Shown here in pieces: positions 1 through 7,787 of a stretch of 64,000 nucleotides of DNA. The number at the start of each line of letters is the position of its first letter. Positions within the stretch are counted from its first letter, which is position 1. The stretch lies in NCBI RefSeq assembly GCF_000022145.1, contig NC_011891.1, positions 2,058,001 to 2,122,000 of the forward strand, given 5' to 3'. The notes under the pieces were generated by a model. It was not told where the DNA came from, made no database searches, and saw only the letters and a list, made by a program, of their open reading frames with translations. A program made the translations under genes and the position numbers. The DNA is from Anaeromyxobacter dehalogenans 2CP-1 (GTDB lineage: Bacteria > Myxococcota > Myxococcia > Myxococcales > Anaeromyxobacteraceae).

Positions 1-660
1 GTAGGCCACGCAGCGGAACGCGACGCTCCAGCCCCGCAGCGTGCGGTGGCAGAGGGCGTAGCGCGCGTGCGGCGAGCCGTTCTCGACCCTGTGGTGGGAG
101 GGGTGGTCGTCCTCGTACGCCTGCAGCCCGACGCTGCCCGGGTTCACCACCAGGCGACCGCCGCTCAGCGCGGTCGCGTGCGGCACGTGCGAGTGGCCGC
201 AGAGGATGAGGCTCCGGTCCACACCGAACGCGCGGGTCTCGAGCGTGCCCGGCGCGGCGAGGCGCAGCCCGCCGTGCTCGACGTCCTCGAGCAGGTGCTG
301 GGTGTCGCTGGTCGGCGAGCCGTGGCAGAGGAACACGCCCGCGCGCGCCAGGTCGAGCGTGGGCGGCAGGTGGCGCAGCCACTCGCGGTGGCGTGGCGTG
401 GTGTGCTCGAACGCGTGCTGGTCGGCCGGCCCGCCGGCGTGGTGCTCGCAGGCGAGGAGCTGCCGCTCGTGGTTGCCCGCGATGGTCGGCAGGCCGAGCG
501 GGATGAGCAGGTCGGCGGTGGCCGCCGGCTCGAGCGGCCCGGAGAGGACGTCGCCCGTGTTGACGACGAGGTCCACGCCCTGCCGGTGCGCGTCCTCCAG
601 CACCGCCTCGAGGGCCCAGACGTTCCCGTGGATGTCCGAAAGCGCCGCGATGCGCAGCAT
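1..660 (-). CDS. Metallophosphoesterase (YfcE/MJ0936-like), 3' end cut off by window edge
   Basis: The reading frame opens at an ATG at 660 and runs off the left edge without a stop, so 220 codons are visible and the C-terminus is missing. The N-terminus has the calcineurin-like metal-binding series in order: S-D-I-H-G-N (D9, H11), N-T-G-D (D37), G-N-H-E (H64) and G-H-S-H (155-158). These ligands bind two metal ions that hydrolyse phosphoester bonds. Short single-domain proteins of this kind are usually cytoplasmic phosphodiesterases. The physiological substrate cannot be read from the sequence. No strong Shine-Dalgarno is seen. The family call is secure; a more precise function is not. Confidence 0.9.
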   Translation of the reverse strand, partial: MLRIAALSDIHGNVWALEAVLEDAHRQGVDLVVNTGDVLSGPLEPAATADLLIPLGLPTIAGNHERQLLACEHHAGGPADQHAFEHTTPRHREWLRHLPPTLDLARAGVFLCHGSPTSDTQHLLEDVEHGGLRLAAPGTLETRAFGVDRSLILCGHSHVPHATALSGGRLVVNPGSVGLQAYEDDHPSHHRVENGSPHARYALCHRTLRGWSVAFRCVAY

Positions 661-720
661 GGCCGCGCAGTATTCCGCCGCGCGGCGGTGAGGGCACGGG
701 AAAAATGAGCGGTGCCGCGA

Positions 721-1398
721 CTACCGCGCCTTGCGCGCCCGAGGCGCCGGCGCCTCCTCCGGCTCCGCGCCCCCTTCGTCGTCCTGCATCCAGCGCTTCA
801 GCGCCGGGACCGTGCGCGAGGCCCAGGCCCGCGAGGCGCGGACCTCGAGGAACGCCGCCGCGAGCGCGTCCACCAGCGCCGAGAGCCGCTGCGCCTGCTC
901 CAGCCGCTCGACGAGCTTGTCGTCGTCCGCCTCCGCCAGCGGCGGCGGCAGCTTCGCGCCCTTCACGTCCAGGAACTCCGCGTCGAGCGTGACCTCGTAG
1001 GCCTGCTCGCCGTGCTGGATGCGCACGCGGGCCTGGTGCACCAGCAGCCCCGCGTCGAGCGCCCGCCGGACCTCGCGCGCGTACGGCGCCTGCGTGCCCC
1101 GCGCCGCCAGCTCCGTCACGTCGCCCACCACCCCGCGCAGCGTGACCCGCCCGACGAAGAGGACGACCACCGGCGTCCCGTCCAGCTCGGTGATCGGCTC
1201 CCCCGACTCCGAGCGCCACAGCAGCCAGGTCAGCAGCTCGCGCCCTAGCCACGTGCGGCCGCGAACCAGCGCCTCCCGCGCCTTGTCGCGCTCGACCTCC
1301 GCCTCGTCCCGCCCGTCCGCGTCGGTCGCGACGCCATCGACGCCCGTGTCGCCGCGCATGAACGCGGCCTCCGCCCTCGCCTGATCACGCCTCGCCAC
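721..1398 (-). CDS. Protein coupled to the RdgC-like gene; possibly the C-terminal half of a split RdgC
   Basis: This 225-residue protein starts at a GTG preceded by an AAGGAGG ribosome site at ideal spacing. It overlaps the last 14 bp of the upstream RdgC-like gene in another frame, so the two are probably translationally coupled. Around residues 51-64 it has L-G-R-E-L-L-T-W-L-L-W-R-S-E, which resembles from memory a segment in the second half of deltaproteobacterial RdgC-like proteins. It then has a beta-rich middle, a helical Leu/Glu/Ala-rich section and a charged tail ending in P-R-A-R-K-A-R. There is no signal peptide or membrane segment. I infer that it supplies the missing C-terminal half of RdgC. 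An unrelated partner remains possible. Confidence 0.6.
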   Translation of the reverse strand: MARRDQARAEAAFMRGDTGVDGVATDADGRDEAEVERDKAREALVRGRTWLGRELLTWLLWRSESGEPITELDGTPVVVLFVGRVTLRGVVGDVTELAARGTQAPYAREVRRALDAGLLVHQARVRIQHGEQAYEVTLDAEFLDVKGAKLPPPLAEADDDKLVERLEQAQRLSALVDALAAAFLEVRASRAWASRTVPALKRWMQDDEGGAEPEEAPAPRARKAR

Positions 1399-2020
1399 GG
1401 CTCGCCTCCTTGCCCGAAAGCCCCGTCAGCGCCGCGGTGGGAGCCAGCGCCGAATCGGAGATCTCCGACCGGACCGCCAGCGCGCTCACCGAGGAGGGCG
1501 TCAGCTTGATCTCCAGCGCCCCCTCCACCGCCGCCGCGATCTCGTCCACCAGCTTGCGCGACGCCGCCCACACCAGCAGCTCGCCAGACCCGAGGTGCAG
1601 GCTCACGTCATGCACCTTGCTGGAAGGAACCGCCCGCTGCCGGTGCGCATGGCGGATGAGGTCCTTCTGCGTCGCCTTCTCGCCCTTCGTCGGCGGCCGG
1701 CCACGCTCCTTCTCGTGGAGCGCGATCCACCGGTCCAGCTCTGCCCGGACCGCCGAGGCCGGCACGCGCAGCGTGTCCACGCGGAACCCGAACAGCGCCC
1801 ACTCGCCCTCGAGCACGCCCGAGGTGAAGTCCGTGACCCCCGGATCCTCAGCGGAGACGAACCCCGCCGCCCGATCGTCCTCCCCGCGTTCGACATCGAG
1901 CGCCTCGAAGGCCCCCTTGGCGAGCCCGCGGGCCAGCCAGCGGCGCGTGTCGGAGGAGCGCTTCGCGGGGATCTCCGCGCGGAAGCGAGCGAAGGTGACC
2001 GAACCTCGTCGGATGGGCAT
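1385..2020 (-). CDS. rdgC: RdgC-family recombination-associated protein, N-terminal part
   Basis: RdgC is a ring-shaped DNA-binding protein that restrains RecA loading during replication-linked recombination. This 211-residue version shows the central block of the family: a helix with S-A-V-R-A-E-L-D-R-W, then P-P-T-K-G-E-K and K-D-L-I-R-H-A-H-R-Q-R-A-V-P-S-S, then a strand ending in G-E-L-L-V-W-A-A-S. I chose the ATG at 2020 because homologues begin with a similar P-I-R-R-G-S-V-T-F-A-R-F segment; an in-frame start at 2131 would add an implausible leader. No Shine-Dalgarno precedes 2020. E. coli RdgC is 303 residues, so this protein lacks the usual C-terminal part, which the downstream overlapping gene may provide. 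Confidence 0.7.
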   Translation of the reverse strand: MPIRRGSVTFARFRAEIPAKRSSDTRRWLARGLAKGAFEALDVERGEDDRAAGFVSAEDPGVTDFTSGVLEGEWALFGFRVDTLRVPASAVRAELDRWIALHEKERGRPPTKGEKATQKDLIRHAHRQRAVPSSKVHDVSLHLGSGELLVWAASRKLVDEIAAAVEGALEIKLTPSSVSALAVRSEISDSALAPTAALTGLSGKEASRGEA

Positions 2021-2111
2021 AGGGGGGCGCAAGATGGGGGAGGGCGGGAAGAAGGTCAAGCGGCTCAGCGTCCAGGCGGCGAGATGACTTCCCATTCCGC
2101 ATGCATCCCGC

Positions 2112-2140
2112 TCACCGTTCGACAGGCTCACTGTGAGCGG
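2112..2140. repeat. REP-like element overlapping the 3' end of the HNH gene
   Basis: The core TTCGACAGGCTCA is followed by a hairpin GCTCAC-T-GTGAGC (2126-2138). Related elements with the TTCGAC...GCTCA core lie at 3523-3544 and 7330-7362. The HNH reading frame runs into this copy, so its last residues (S-E-P-V-E-R-stop) are encoded by the repeat. Confidence 0.6.
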
Positions 2141-2653
2141 AGTGGACCACGGAGCGTCGCCCTCGGCGCGTGTGGCGCTCTATCATCGCCGCCCCCAGCA
2201 CCCGCCGCGCGGCTTCGAGGTTGTGCGCCGCACAGAGCACGCGAAGGTTGCCCGGAGACGACTCCCCGCCCAGTGACAGCGGCACGAGGTGGTCGAGCTG
2301 GAGCGCATGCGTGGACCCGCAGATGTCGCCATTGGCGAGCCGCCACTGGCAGCACCCACCGTCCCGCAGCCAGACCTCGCGGCGCACGCGGGCAGGGATG
2401 TGACGCGGATCGCGGGAAGGGCGGGCCGAGGCCCGTGGCCGATCCGTGAGCGCAGCCTTCCGCTTCTCTGCCTTGGCGAGGAGGAGGTCCACCGCCGCCT
2501 CGAGCAGCGCATCGTCCGAGAGGTCCGGACGCAGCGACCGCAGCCGCTCCAACTTCTCCCCGAAGCGTTCACTTACCGTGACGTGGAGCCGCTGACGGTC
2601 CGCCGTGAGCGGCGTGAGCGCCGCCGAGCGTGGCGGAGGCGCCGCAGCGGTCA

Positions 2654-2826
2654 GTTCAACAGTTGAACCAGCCGTCCCGCCAGGGCCACCCAGTTCAACA
2701 GTTGAGCCGAAGGCCACCGCAGGGATCGCCAGTTCAACAGTTGAACCAGACGTCACGGCAGGGGCAATCAGTTCAACAGTTGAACCAGAGGCCGCCGCAG
2801 GGGCAGCCAGTCCAACAGTTGAACCG
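2654..2826 (-). repeat. 39-bp tandem repeat with palindromic core inside the HNH gene
   Basis: Five copies of a 15-bp near-perfect palindrome (GTTCAAC-A-GTTGAAC) begin at 2654, 2693, 2732, 2771 and 2810, exactly 39 bp apart. Copies 2 and 5 each carry one substitution. The 24 bp between palindromes are also related in the first four units. The period is a multiple of three, so the reading frame is kept and each unit encodes 13 residues around G-S-T-V-E-L. Confidence 0.9.
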
Positions 2827-3258
2827 CCCAGCGGCCGGACCGCCGTGAGCACCGTCCGAACCGGCGGCGCCGGATGCGGCGACAGCCCCGCCACGACTTC
2901 CGCCGCCTCGTGCCGCGACAGCCCGTAGAACCGGGGCAGGACCGTCTCCCAGTTCTCGCCCGTCACGACCCGCGCCACCTCGATGATGGAGGTGAAGCAC
3001 AGCCGCCCATCCCGCAGCGGCTCGATGACCGCCGGGACCGCCTGGATGAGCTCCGCCGCGACCTTGCGGTACTGGGCCGAGCCCTTCGAGAGCCCGAGCT
3101 CCCGGTGCAGGTATGGAAGAGCGAGGCGTACCCCAGGTCCGCCCACGCGCGCCGCGCGTCGAAGCTCGCGAGCGCGACGAGAAACTCCGTGAGGGAGAAG
3201 CGCTCGCGGCGGAGCAGGGTGGCCAGCCGATCCGAGAGTTCACGCGCAGTGTCCATGC

Positions 3259-3269
3259 AGACACTGTCT
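3259..3269. promoter_or_regulatory. Inverted repeat just upstream of the HNH start codon
   Basis: AGACA-C-TGTCT is a perfect 11-bp inverted repeat that ends three bases before the HNH start codon (ATG at 3256, minus strand). Its position suits an operator or a structure over the ribosome site. No regulator is identified, so this is suggestive only. Confidence 0.3.
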
Positions 3270-3529
3270 CACGCGTTTCCGAGCCCTCGCCGGACGCACG
3301 CGTTCGCCGTCAGACGCACGAAGGGGAGGGGAAGATCGCGAACGCGCCCGGAGCGAGGGCGCGACGCGCAGAGAGGGAGCAGCGCGTTCTGAGCGGGGTT
3401 TCCGTGCGTCCCGCGCCGCGGGAATCGCCGCACAGTGAAGTGGCGTCAATGGGAACGAACGTGCCCGTTGGGTCGCAAGCAATCACTCAGCGTGATTCCG
3501 GTCCCCGCGTCACGCTCATGGTTCGACGG

Positions 3530-3601
3530 GGCTCACCATGAGCGGAAGACGGCGGCTCACCATGAGCGAAATACCGGGGCTCACCATGAGCGGAAGTCAC
3601 A
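3530..3601. repeat. 24-bp tandem repeat, three copies
   Basis: The 15-mer GGCTCACCATGAGCG occurs at 3530, 3554 and 3578, exactly 24 bp apart. It carries a small hairpin, GCTCA-CCA-TGAGC. The first copy joins a TTCGAC core at 3522, so the array looks like a locally amplified REP element. Confidence 0.85.
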
Positions 3602-3690
3602 GCAGCGCGCGGCCCCGGGAAGCCATCCCCGCCTCCCCGTCAGGCCTCTCGCAAGCCGATCCCCCCGCGCCGCCCTCGGCCAAAAAGGCC

Positions 3691-3945
3691 CGTTCCGCAA
3701 GCCCGCTGCCCGCCTCTAGCTCCTCTTCCACCACGCGCCCCGTCCCGCAAGCCCGCTGCCCCGCCTTCAGCTCCACTTCCAGGCGCCCCGCCACGCAAGC
3801 CCGCTGCCCCGCCTCTAGCTCCTCTTCCAGCACGCGCCCCGTCCCGCCAGCCCGCTGCCCGACCTCCGGCCCCTTTCCAGAGGCCCGCCCCGCCACCCCG
3901 CTGCCCCACCTCTAGCTCCCTTTCAAAGGCCCGCCACCATCCAAG
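3691..3945. repeat. Imperfect ~49-bp minisatellite-like repeat, about five copies
   Basis: The anchor CCCGCTGCC recurs at about 3701, 3751, 3799, 3850 and 3897, a spacing of 47-51 bp. Each is followed by a variant of a CTCTAGCTCCTCTTCC segment and a C-rich tail. Similarity decays toward 3945. Unequal spacing makes a coding origin unlikely. Confidence 0.75.
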
Positions 3946-3953
3946 CCCCGCAA

Positions 3954-4946
3954 CTACGAATGCAGCTCCACCACATCCCCATCCCCCAGCACGTGCCCCC
4001 GGTCGACCTGCTGCCCCTCGAACCGCGCGTGCGGCCCCCACAGCCGCGCGAACTTCAGCCGCTCCGCGAGGTCGTGATGCACCCGGTCCGCCAGGTCGTG
4101 CACCGTCGCCCCCTCCGGCAGCACGAACGGCTTCCCGCCGTCCGCCGCATGCCCCGGCTCCTTCGTGTGTACGCGGATCCGGTGCAGCGACCTGAACAGC
4201 ACCGCCCGCAGCCCCTCCAACCCGTCTCCTCGGACGGCCGACACAGAGAACATGAACAGATCCGGCGGCACCGCCTCCCGCGCCAGCGCCGCGAACGTCC
4301 CGTCGTCGTCCAGGTCGCACCGGTTCACGAGCACCACCACCGGCACCGCCCGCTCCAGCGGCGACGCCCCCGCCGCCGCCGCCCGCCCCGCCGGCCGGAC
4401 CCTCGCCCGCTCCAGCAGCTCGAGCGAGCTCCGCAGCCCCGCCTCCAGATCATCCGCCGCCACGTCCAGCACGATCAGCACCCCGTCCGCCCCGTGGACG
4501 AGCTGCGGCAGCCAGGCCGGCACCTGCGCGCCCCCCACCGCCGGCGTGTCCACGAGCTGCACCTGCACGTCCTCGAACTCCATCATCCCCGGCAGCGGAT
4601 CACGCGTGGTGAACGGGTACTCCGCGATCTCCGGCTTCGCGTGGGTGAGCGCCGCGAGCAGCGACGACTTCCCCGAGTTCGCCGGCCCGATCATCACCCA
4701 CTGTCCGGCGCCCTCGCGCACCACCTGGCCGACCTCGGCGCGGCGCCCGGGGCGGTGCGCGTGCGTCGCCTCCTCCTCCAGCTTCGAGAGGCGGGCGCGC
4801 AGGTCCCCGAGCAGCTTGTCGGTCCCCTTGTGATGCGGCAGGAGCGCGATCATCTCGCGGAGCGCGTCCTCCTTCTCCTCGCGCGTGGTGGCGCGATGGA
4901 GGCGCAGCTCCGCGTCCTTGTACCGGGGCGGAACGTTCGCGGGCAT
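3954..4946 (-). CDS. Obg/DRG-type GTPase with C-terminal TGS domain
   Basis: This 330-residue GTPase has the P-loop G-P-A-N-S-G-K-S-S, a G2-like threonine pair in Y-P-F-T-T-R, the switch II motif D-T-P-A and the guanine-specificity motif N-R-C-D. An N-terminal helical arm (Y-K-D-A-E and a charged Lys/Glu section) precedes the G domain. The last ~70 residues form a TGS domain beginning L-P-E-G-A-T-V-H-D-L-A. This order matches the DRG branch of the Obg-HflX superfamily, which acts on ribosomes or translation. The start is the ATG at 4946, with GGAG eight bases upstream. It is transcribed divergently from the acetyltransferase gene at 5039. Its specific role is unknown. Confidence 0.88.
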   Translation of the reverse strand: MPANVPPRYKDAELRLHRATTREEKEDALREMIALLPHHKGTDKLLGDLRARLSKLEEEATHAHRPGRRAEVGQVVREGAGQWVMIGPANSGKSSLLAALTHAKPEIAEYPFTTRDPLPGMMEFEDVQVQLVDTPAVGGAQVPAWLPQLVHGADGVLIVLDVAADDLEAGLRSSLELLERARVRPAGRAAAAGASPLERAVPVVVLVNRCDLDDDGTFAALAREAVPPDLFMFSVSAVRGDGLEGLRAVLFRSLHRIRVHTKEPGHAADGGKPFVLPEGATVHDLADRVHHDLAERLKFARLWGPHARFEGQQVDRGHVLGDGDVVELHS

Positions 4947-5038
4947 GGCCGATGCTCCATCGGCGGCGCCGCCGGTGGCACGGCCGCCGAAGGGCTCGCC
5001 CGGTCGAGGGAAACCGCGCCGTTTCGCCGCACCGCGGC

Positions 5039-5518
5039 ATGAGCCTGAACGATCGTTTCGGCTACCGTGCCCAGATGCCCTTCCTCGTCCGTTTCGCCTC
5101 GTCCACCCAGGACCGCGACGCCGCCTACGCGCTGCGCCGCGACGTCTTCGAGCTCGAGCAGCACATCCCCCGGCCGCTCGACCGCGACGCCTTCGACTTC
5201 TCCGCCGACCACGTGGTGGCGTTCGACCGCGGCGGCCGCTGCGTCGGCACGGGCCGGGTGGTCCGGACCGACCACCGCACCTGCCACATCGGCCGCATGG
5301 CGGTGGCGCGGGAGGCCCGCCGGAGCGGCGTCGGCGCCGCGATGCTCGAGTCGCTCGAGCGCATGGCTCGCCTGCGCGGGATCCGCGAGGTGGTGGTGGC
5401 CTCGCAGCTCGGCTCGGAGCCCTTCTTCCACGCGCGCGGCTACCGGCGCGACGGGGACGTGTTCGAGGACCAGGGCGTCCCGCACGTCCACATGCGCAAG
5501 CTCCTGCTGGTGAGCTAG
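5039..5518 (+). CDS. GNAT-family N-acetyltransferase (ElaA/YjcF-like)
   Basis: The protein has an N-terminal Y-A-L-R-R-D-V-F-E-L-E-Q segment, the middle strand with G-T-G-R-V-V, and the acetyl-CoA motif A, R-M-A-V-A-R-E-A-R-R-S-G-V-G-A-A-M-L, followed by F-F-H-A-R-G-Y. This order is typical of small cytoplasmic GNAT acetyltransferases; the acceptor is unknown. Starts are possible at 5039 (159 residues) or at 5075, which begins closer to the conserved fold. Neither has a clear Shine-Dalgarno. The gene stands alone between a divergent GTPase gene and prfC. Confidence 0.85.
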   Translation: MSLNDRFGYRAQMPFLVRFASSTQDRDAAYALRRDVFELEQHIPRPLDRDAFDFSADHVVAFDRGGRCVGTGRVVRTDHRTCHIGRMAVAREARRSGVGAAMLESLERMARLRGIREVVVASQLGSEPFFHARGYRRDGDVFEDQGVPHVHMRKLLLVS

Positions 5519-5695
5519 CCCGCCGGTGGGCCGGCCGGGCGCGGAGGGGCCCCGGCACGGCCGGACGGAGGGCGGCGCGGGGGATGCAACCCACGCGCCG
5601 CTGGGTTAGAGTGCGCCCCCGACGACACAGACGCTCGCTCGCCCCGGGTCCCGCGGCCCGGGGCGATTCGCATTCTGGAAGGACCCCCGCAGTCC

Positions 5696-7321
5696 ATGAG
5701 CCACCACGAGATCTCGCGCCGGCGCACCTTCGCCATCATCGCCCACCCGGACGCGGGCAAGACCACGCTCACCGAGAAGCTGCTGCTCTACGGCGGCGTC
5801 ATCCAGCTCGCCGGCGCGGTGAAGGCGAAGCGCGGCCGAGCCAACGCGGTCTCGGACTGGATGGAGATGGAGCGCGAGCGCGGCATCTCCATCACCACCA
5901 GCGTCCTGCAGTTCCCCTACCGCGGGCTGCAGATGAACCTGCTCGACACCCCCGGCCACGCCGACTTCAGCGAGGACACTTACCGCACGCTGCACGCGGT
6001 GGACGGGGCGGTCATGCTGCTCGACTGCGCCAAGGGCGTCGAGTCGCAGACCCGCAAGCTGTTCCGCGTCTGCCGGCAGCGCTCCATCCCCATCTTCACG
6101 TTCGTGAACAAGATGGACCGCCCGGGCCGCGACGCGTTCGAGCTCATCGGCGAGGTGGAGAGCGTCCTCGGCATCGGCGTCTACCCCATCACCTGGCCGG
6201 TGTTCCGCAGCGGCGTGTTCCGCGGCGTCTACCACCGCATGGCGCGGCGCGTGTACCTGTTCGACGCCGACCACGCCAACTCCAGCTCCACCACCGGCGC
6301 CGAGCGGCCGCCGGTGGAGGTGACCGGCATCGACGACCCGATGCTGCGCGAGGCGCTCGACGACGCCGGCTACGATCGCCTGCGCTCCGAGGCCGACCTG
6401 CTCGACGCCGCCGGCGACGGCTTCGACCGCGAGCGCTTCGAGGCGGGCGAGCTGTCGCCCATGTTCTTCGGCAGCGCGGTGAACAACTTCGGCCTGGAGG
6501 CGTTCCTCGAGACGTTCAGCGAGCTGATGCCGCCGCCGCGCCCCCGCGACACCGACCAGGGCCCGGTGGAGCCGACCCGCGACGAGTTCAGCGGGTTCGT
6601 CTTCAAGATCCAGGCGAACATGGACAAGGCACACCGCGACCGCGTCGCGTTCGTGCGCATCTGCTCGGGCCGGATGGTCCGCGGGATGAAGGCGCACCAC
6701 GTCCGCACCGGCAAGGACGTCCGGCTCGCCAACCCCACCCAGTTCCTGGCCCGCGACCGCAACGTGGTGGACGAGTCCTGGGCCGGCGACGTGGTGGGCA
6801 TCCACGACCCCGGCAACCTGGAGATCGGCGACACGCTCACCGGCGGCTCGCGCTTCGTCTACGAGGGCATCCCCAGCTTCGCGCCGGAGCACTTCCGGCG
6901 GCTCGCGCTGGTGGACCCCATGCGCCGCAAGCAGTTCGCGACCGGGCTCGAGCAGCTCGCGCAGGAGGGTACGGTGCAGCTCTACCGGCCGCCGGCCGGC
7001 CGCGCCGGTGATCTCGTGCTGGGCGCCCTCGGCCAGCTCCAGTTCGAGGTGGTGCGCTACCGCCTCGAGTCGGAGTACTCGGTGCAGGTGCGCGTGGAAC
7101 CGGTGCCCTACCAGCTCGCGCGCTGGGTCTCGCGCGCCGACGGCAAGCCGCTCGATCTCGACGCGCTCCACGACGCGGTCGAGGGCATGGTGGTGCTCGA
7201 CGTGCGCGACCGGCCGGTGGTGCTGTTCGACCGCGAGTGGGCGCTCCGCACCGCGGAGCGGCTCCACCCCGAGTACCGGTTCGCCGAGACCGCCACCGGC
7301 GTGGTGGTCCGGGCGGCGTGA
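5696..7321 (+). CDS. prfC: Peptide chain release factor 3
   Basis: RF3 is the translational GTPase that removes RF1 or RF2 from the ribosome after termination. The 541-residue product has G1 A-H-P-D-A-G-K-T-T near residue 17, the RF3-typical insert with K-R-G-R-A-N-A-V-S-D-W-M-E-M-E-R-E-R-G-I, G3 D-T-P-G-H-A-D and G4 N-K-M-D. A beta-barrel domain and the RF3 C-terminal domain follow. The length agrees with E. coli RF3 (529). A GGAAGGA ribosome site lies at 5677-5683. It converges on gloA, separated by a REP hairpin. Confidence 0.97.
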   Translation: MSHHEISRRRTFAIIAHPDAGKTTLTEKLLLYGGVIQLAGAVKAKRGRANAVSDWMEMERERGISITTSVLQFPYRGLQMNLLDTPGHADFSEDTYRTLHAVDGAVMLLDCAKGVESQTRKLFRVCRQRSIPIFTFVNKMDRPGRDAFELIGEVESVLGIGVYPITWPVFRSGVFRGVYHRMARRVYLFDADHANSSSTTGAERPPVEVTGIDDPMLREALDDAGYDRLRSEADLLDAAGDGFDRERFEAGELSPMFFGSAVNNFGLEAFLETFSELMPPPRPRDTDQGPVEPTRDEFSGFVFKIQANMDKAHRDRVAFVRICSGRMVRGMKAHHVRTGKDVRLANPTQFLARDRNVVDESWAGDVVGIHDPGNLEIGDTLTGGSRFVYEGIPSFAPEHFRRLALVDPMRRKQFATGLEQLAQEGTVQLYRPPAGRAGDLVLGALGQLQFEVVRYRLESEYSVQVRVEPVPYQLARWVSRADGKPLDLDALHDAVEGMVVLDVRDRPVVLFDREWALRTAERLHPEYRFAETATGVVVRAA

Positions 7322-7329
7322 CCCCCCGC

Positions 7330-7362
7330 CCGCTCGCCCTTCGACAGGCTCAGGGCGAGCGG
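7330..7362. terminator. Bidirectional terminator-like REP hairpin
   Basis: CCGCTCGCCCT (7330-7340) and AGGGCGAGCGG (7352-7362) form a perfect 11-bp stem around a TCGACAGGCTC loop. It fills the gap between convergent prfC and gloA and carries the TTCGACAGGCTCA core of the window's REP family. There is no T-run, so Rho-independent termination is not assured. Confidence 0.6.
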
Positions 7363-7380
7363 AGGTGAGGGAATCCGCGC

Positions 7381-7767
7381 TCAGCTCCCGCGCTGGATGA
7401 GCTCGACCTTGTAGCCGTCGGGATCCTCGACGAACGCGATCACCGTGGTCCCGTGCTTCATCGGGCCGGCCTCGCGCACCACCCGCCCGCCGCGCGCCTT
7501 GATCTCGGCGCAGGCGGCGTAGGCGTCCGGCACCTCCAGCGCCACGTGCCCGAAGCCGGTGCCGAGGTCGTAGCGCGGCGTGTCCCAGTTGTGCGTCAGC
7601 TCGAGGGCGGTCTGCTCGGACTCCGGGCCGTAGCCCACGAACGCGAGCGTGAACCGGCCGTCGGGGTACTCCTGGCGGCGGAGCAGTGTCATGCCGAGGA
7701 CGCCGGTGTAGAAGGCGAGCGACCGCTCCAGGTCGCCGACGCGGAGCATGGTGTGGAGGATGCGCAC
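7381..7767 (-). CDS. gloA: Lactoylglutathione lyase (glyoxalase I)
   Basis: Glyoxalase I isomerises the methylglyoxal-glutathione hemithioacetal to S-lactoylglutathione in the cytoplasm. The 128-residue protein has the two beta-alpha-beta-beta-beta modules and the expected metal ligands: His in R-I-L-H-T-M-L-R-V, Glu in A-L-E-L-T-H-N, His in G-F-G-H-V-A-L-E-V and Glu in Y-K-V-E-L-I-Q. The start is a GTG at 7767 with a GGAG site in front; a longer in-frame start at 7923 would overlap the upstream gene. It follows the DksA-like gene by 20 bp on the same strand, so the two are probably co-transcribed. Confidence 0.95.
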   Translation of the reverse strand: MRILHTMLRVGDLERSLAFYTGVLGMTLLRRQEYPDGRFTLAFVGYGPESEQTALELTHNWDTPRYDLGTGFGHVALEVPDAYAACAEIKARGGRVVREAGPMKHGTTVIAFVEDPDGYKVELIQRGS

Positions 7768-7787
7768 GGGGATCTCCGGGGTGCGGG

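Larger units (their letters stand above)
2112..3256 (-). pseudogene. HNH endonuclease with 13-residue tandem repeats; frameshifted near residue 50
   Basis: The gene reads in two frames. From the ATG at 3256 one frame gives the N-terminus up to Y-A-S-L-F. A second frame picks up at L-P-Y-L-H-R-E-L-G-L-S-K-G and continues to a stop at 2112. A missing base near 3110 (or two extra) would join them. The N-terminal part is helical. The middle holds about four and a half copies of a 13-residue repeat with core G-S-T-V-E-L. The C-terminus is a standard HNH domain: paired cysteines, L-D-H-L-V-P-L-S-L-G-G, then N-L-R-V-L-C-A-A-H-N. The domain suggests metal-dependent DNA cleavage, target unknown. Either the gene is broken or the frameshift is a sequencing error; the C-terminal frame alone (start near 3146) could still make the nuclease domain. 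Confidence 0.75.
3257..3953. other. Gene-free, repeat-rich stretch
   Basis: I find no convincing gene in this 0.7 kb. It holds a REP-like core near 3523, three 24-bp tandem units and about five imperfect 49-bp units. Open frames here have low-complexity Ser/Pro/Ala or Gly/Ala/Arg composition that follows from the repeats. Confidence 0.65.

Noticed and set aside
2654-2826. CRISPR-like array
   Set aside because: Repeats are short, palindromic and in frame within a gene. The 24-bp intervals are similar to each other, unlike spacers, and no cas genes are nearby.
3538-3915. A 125-codon frame beginning inside the 24-bp repeats
   Set aside because: The Ser/Pro/Ala/Arg composition is a direct product of the tandem repeats, and unequal spacing of the 49-bp units argues against selection on a reading frame.
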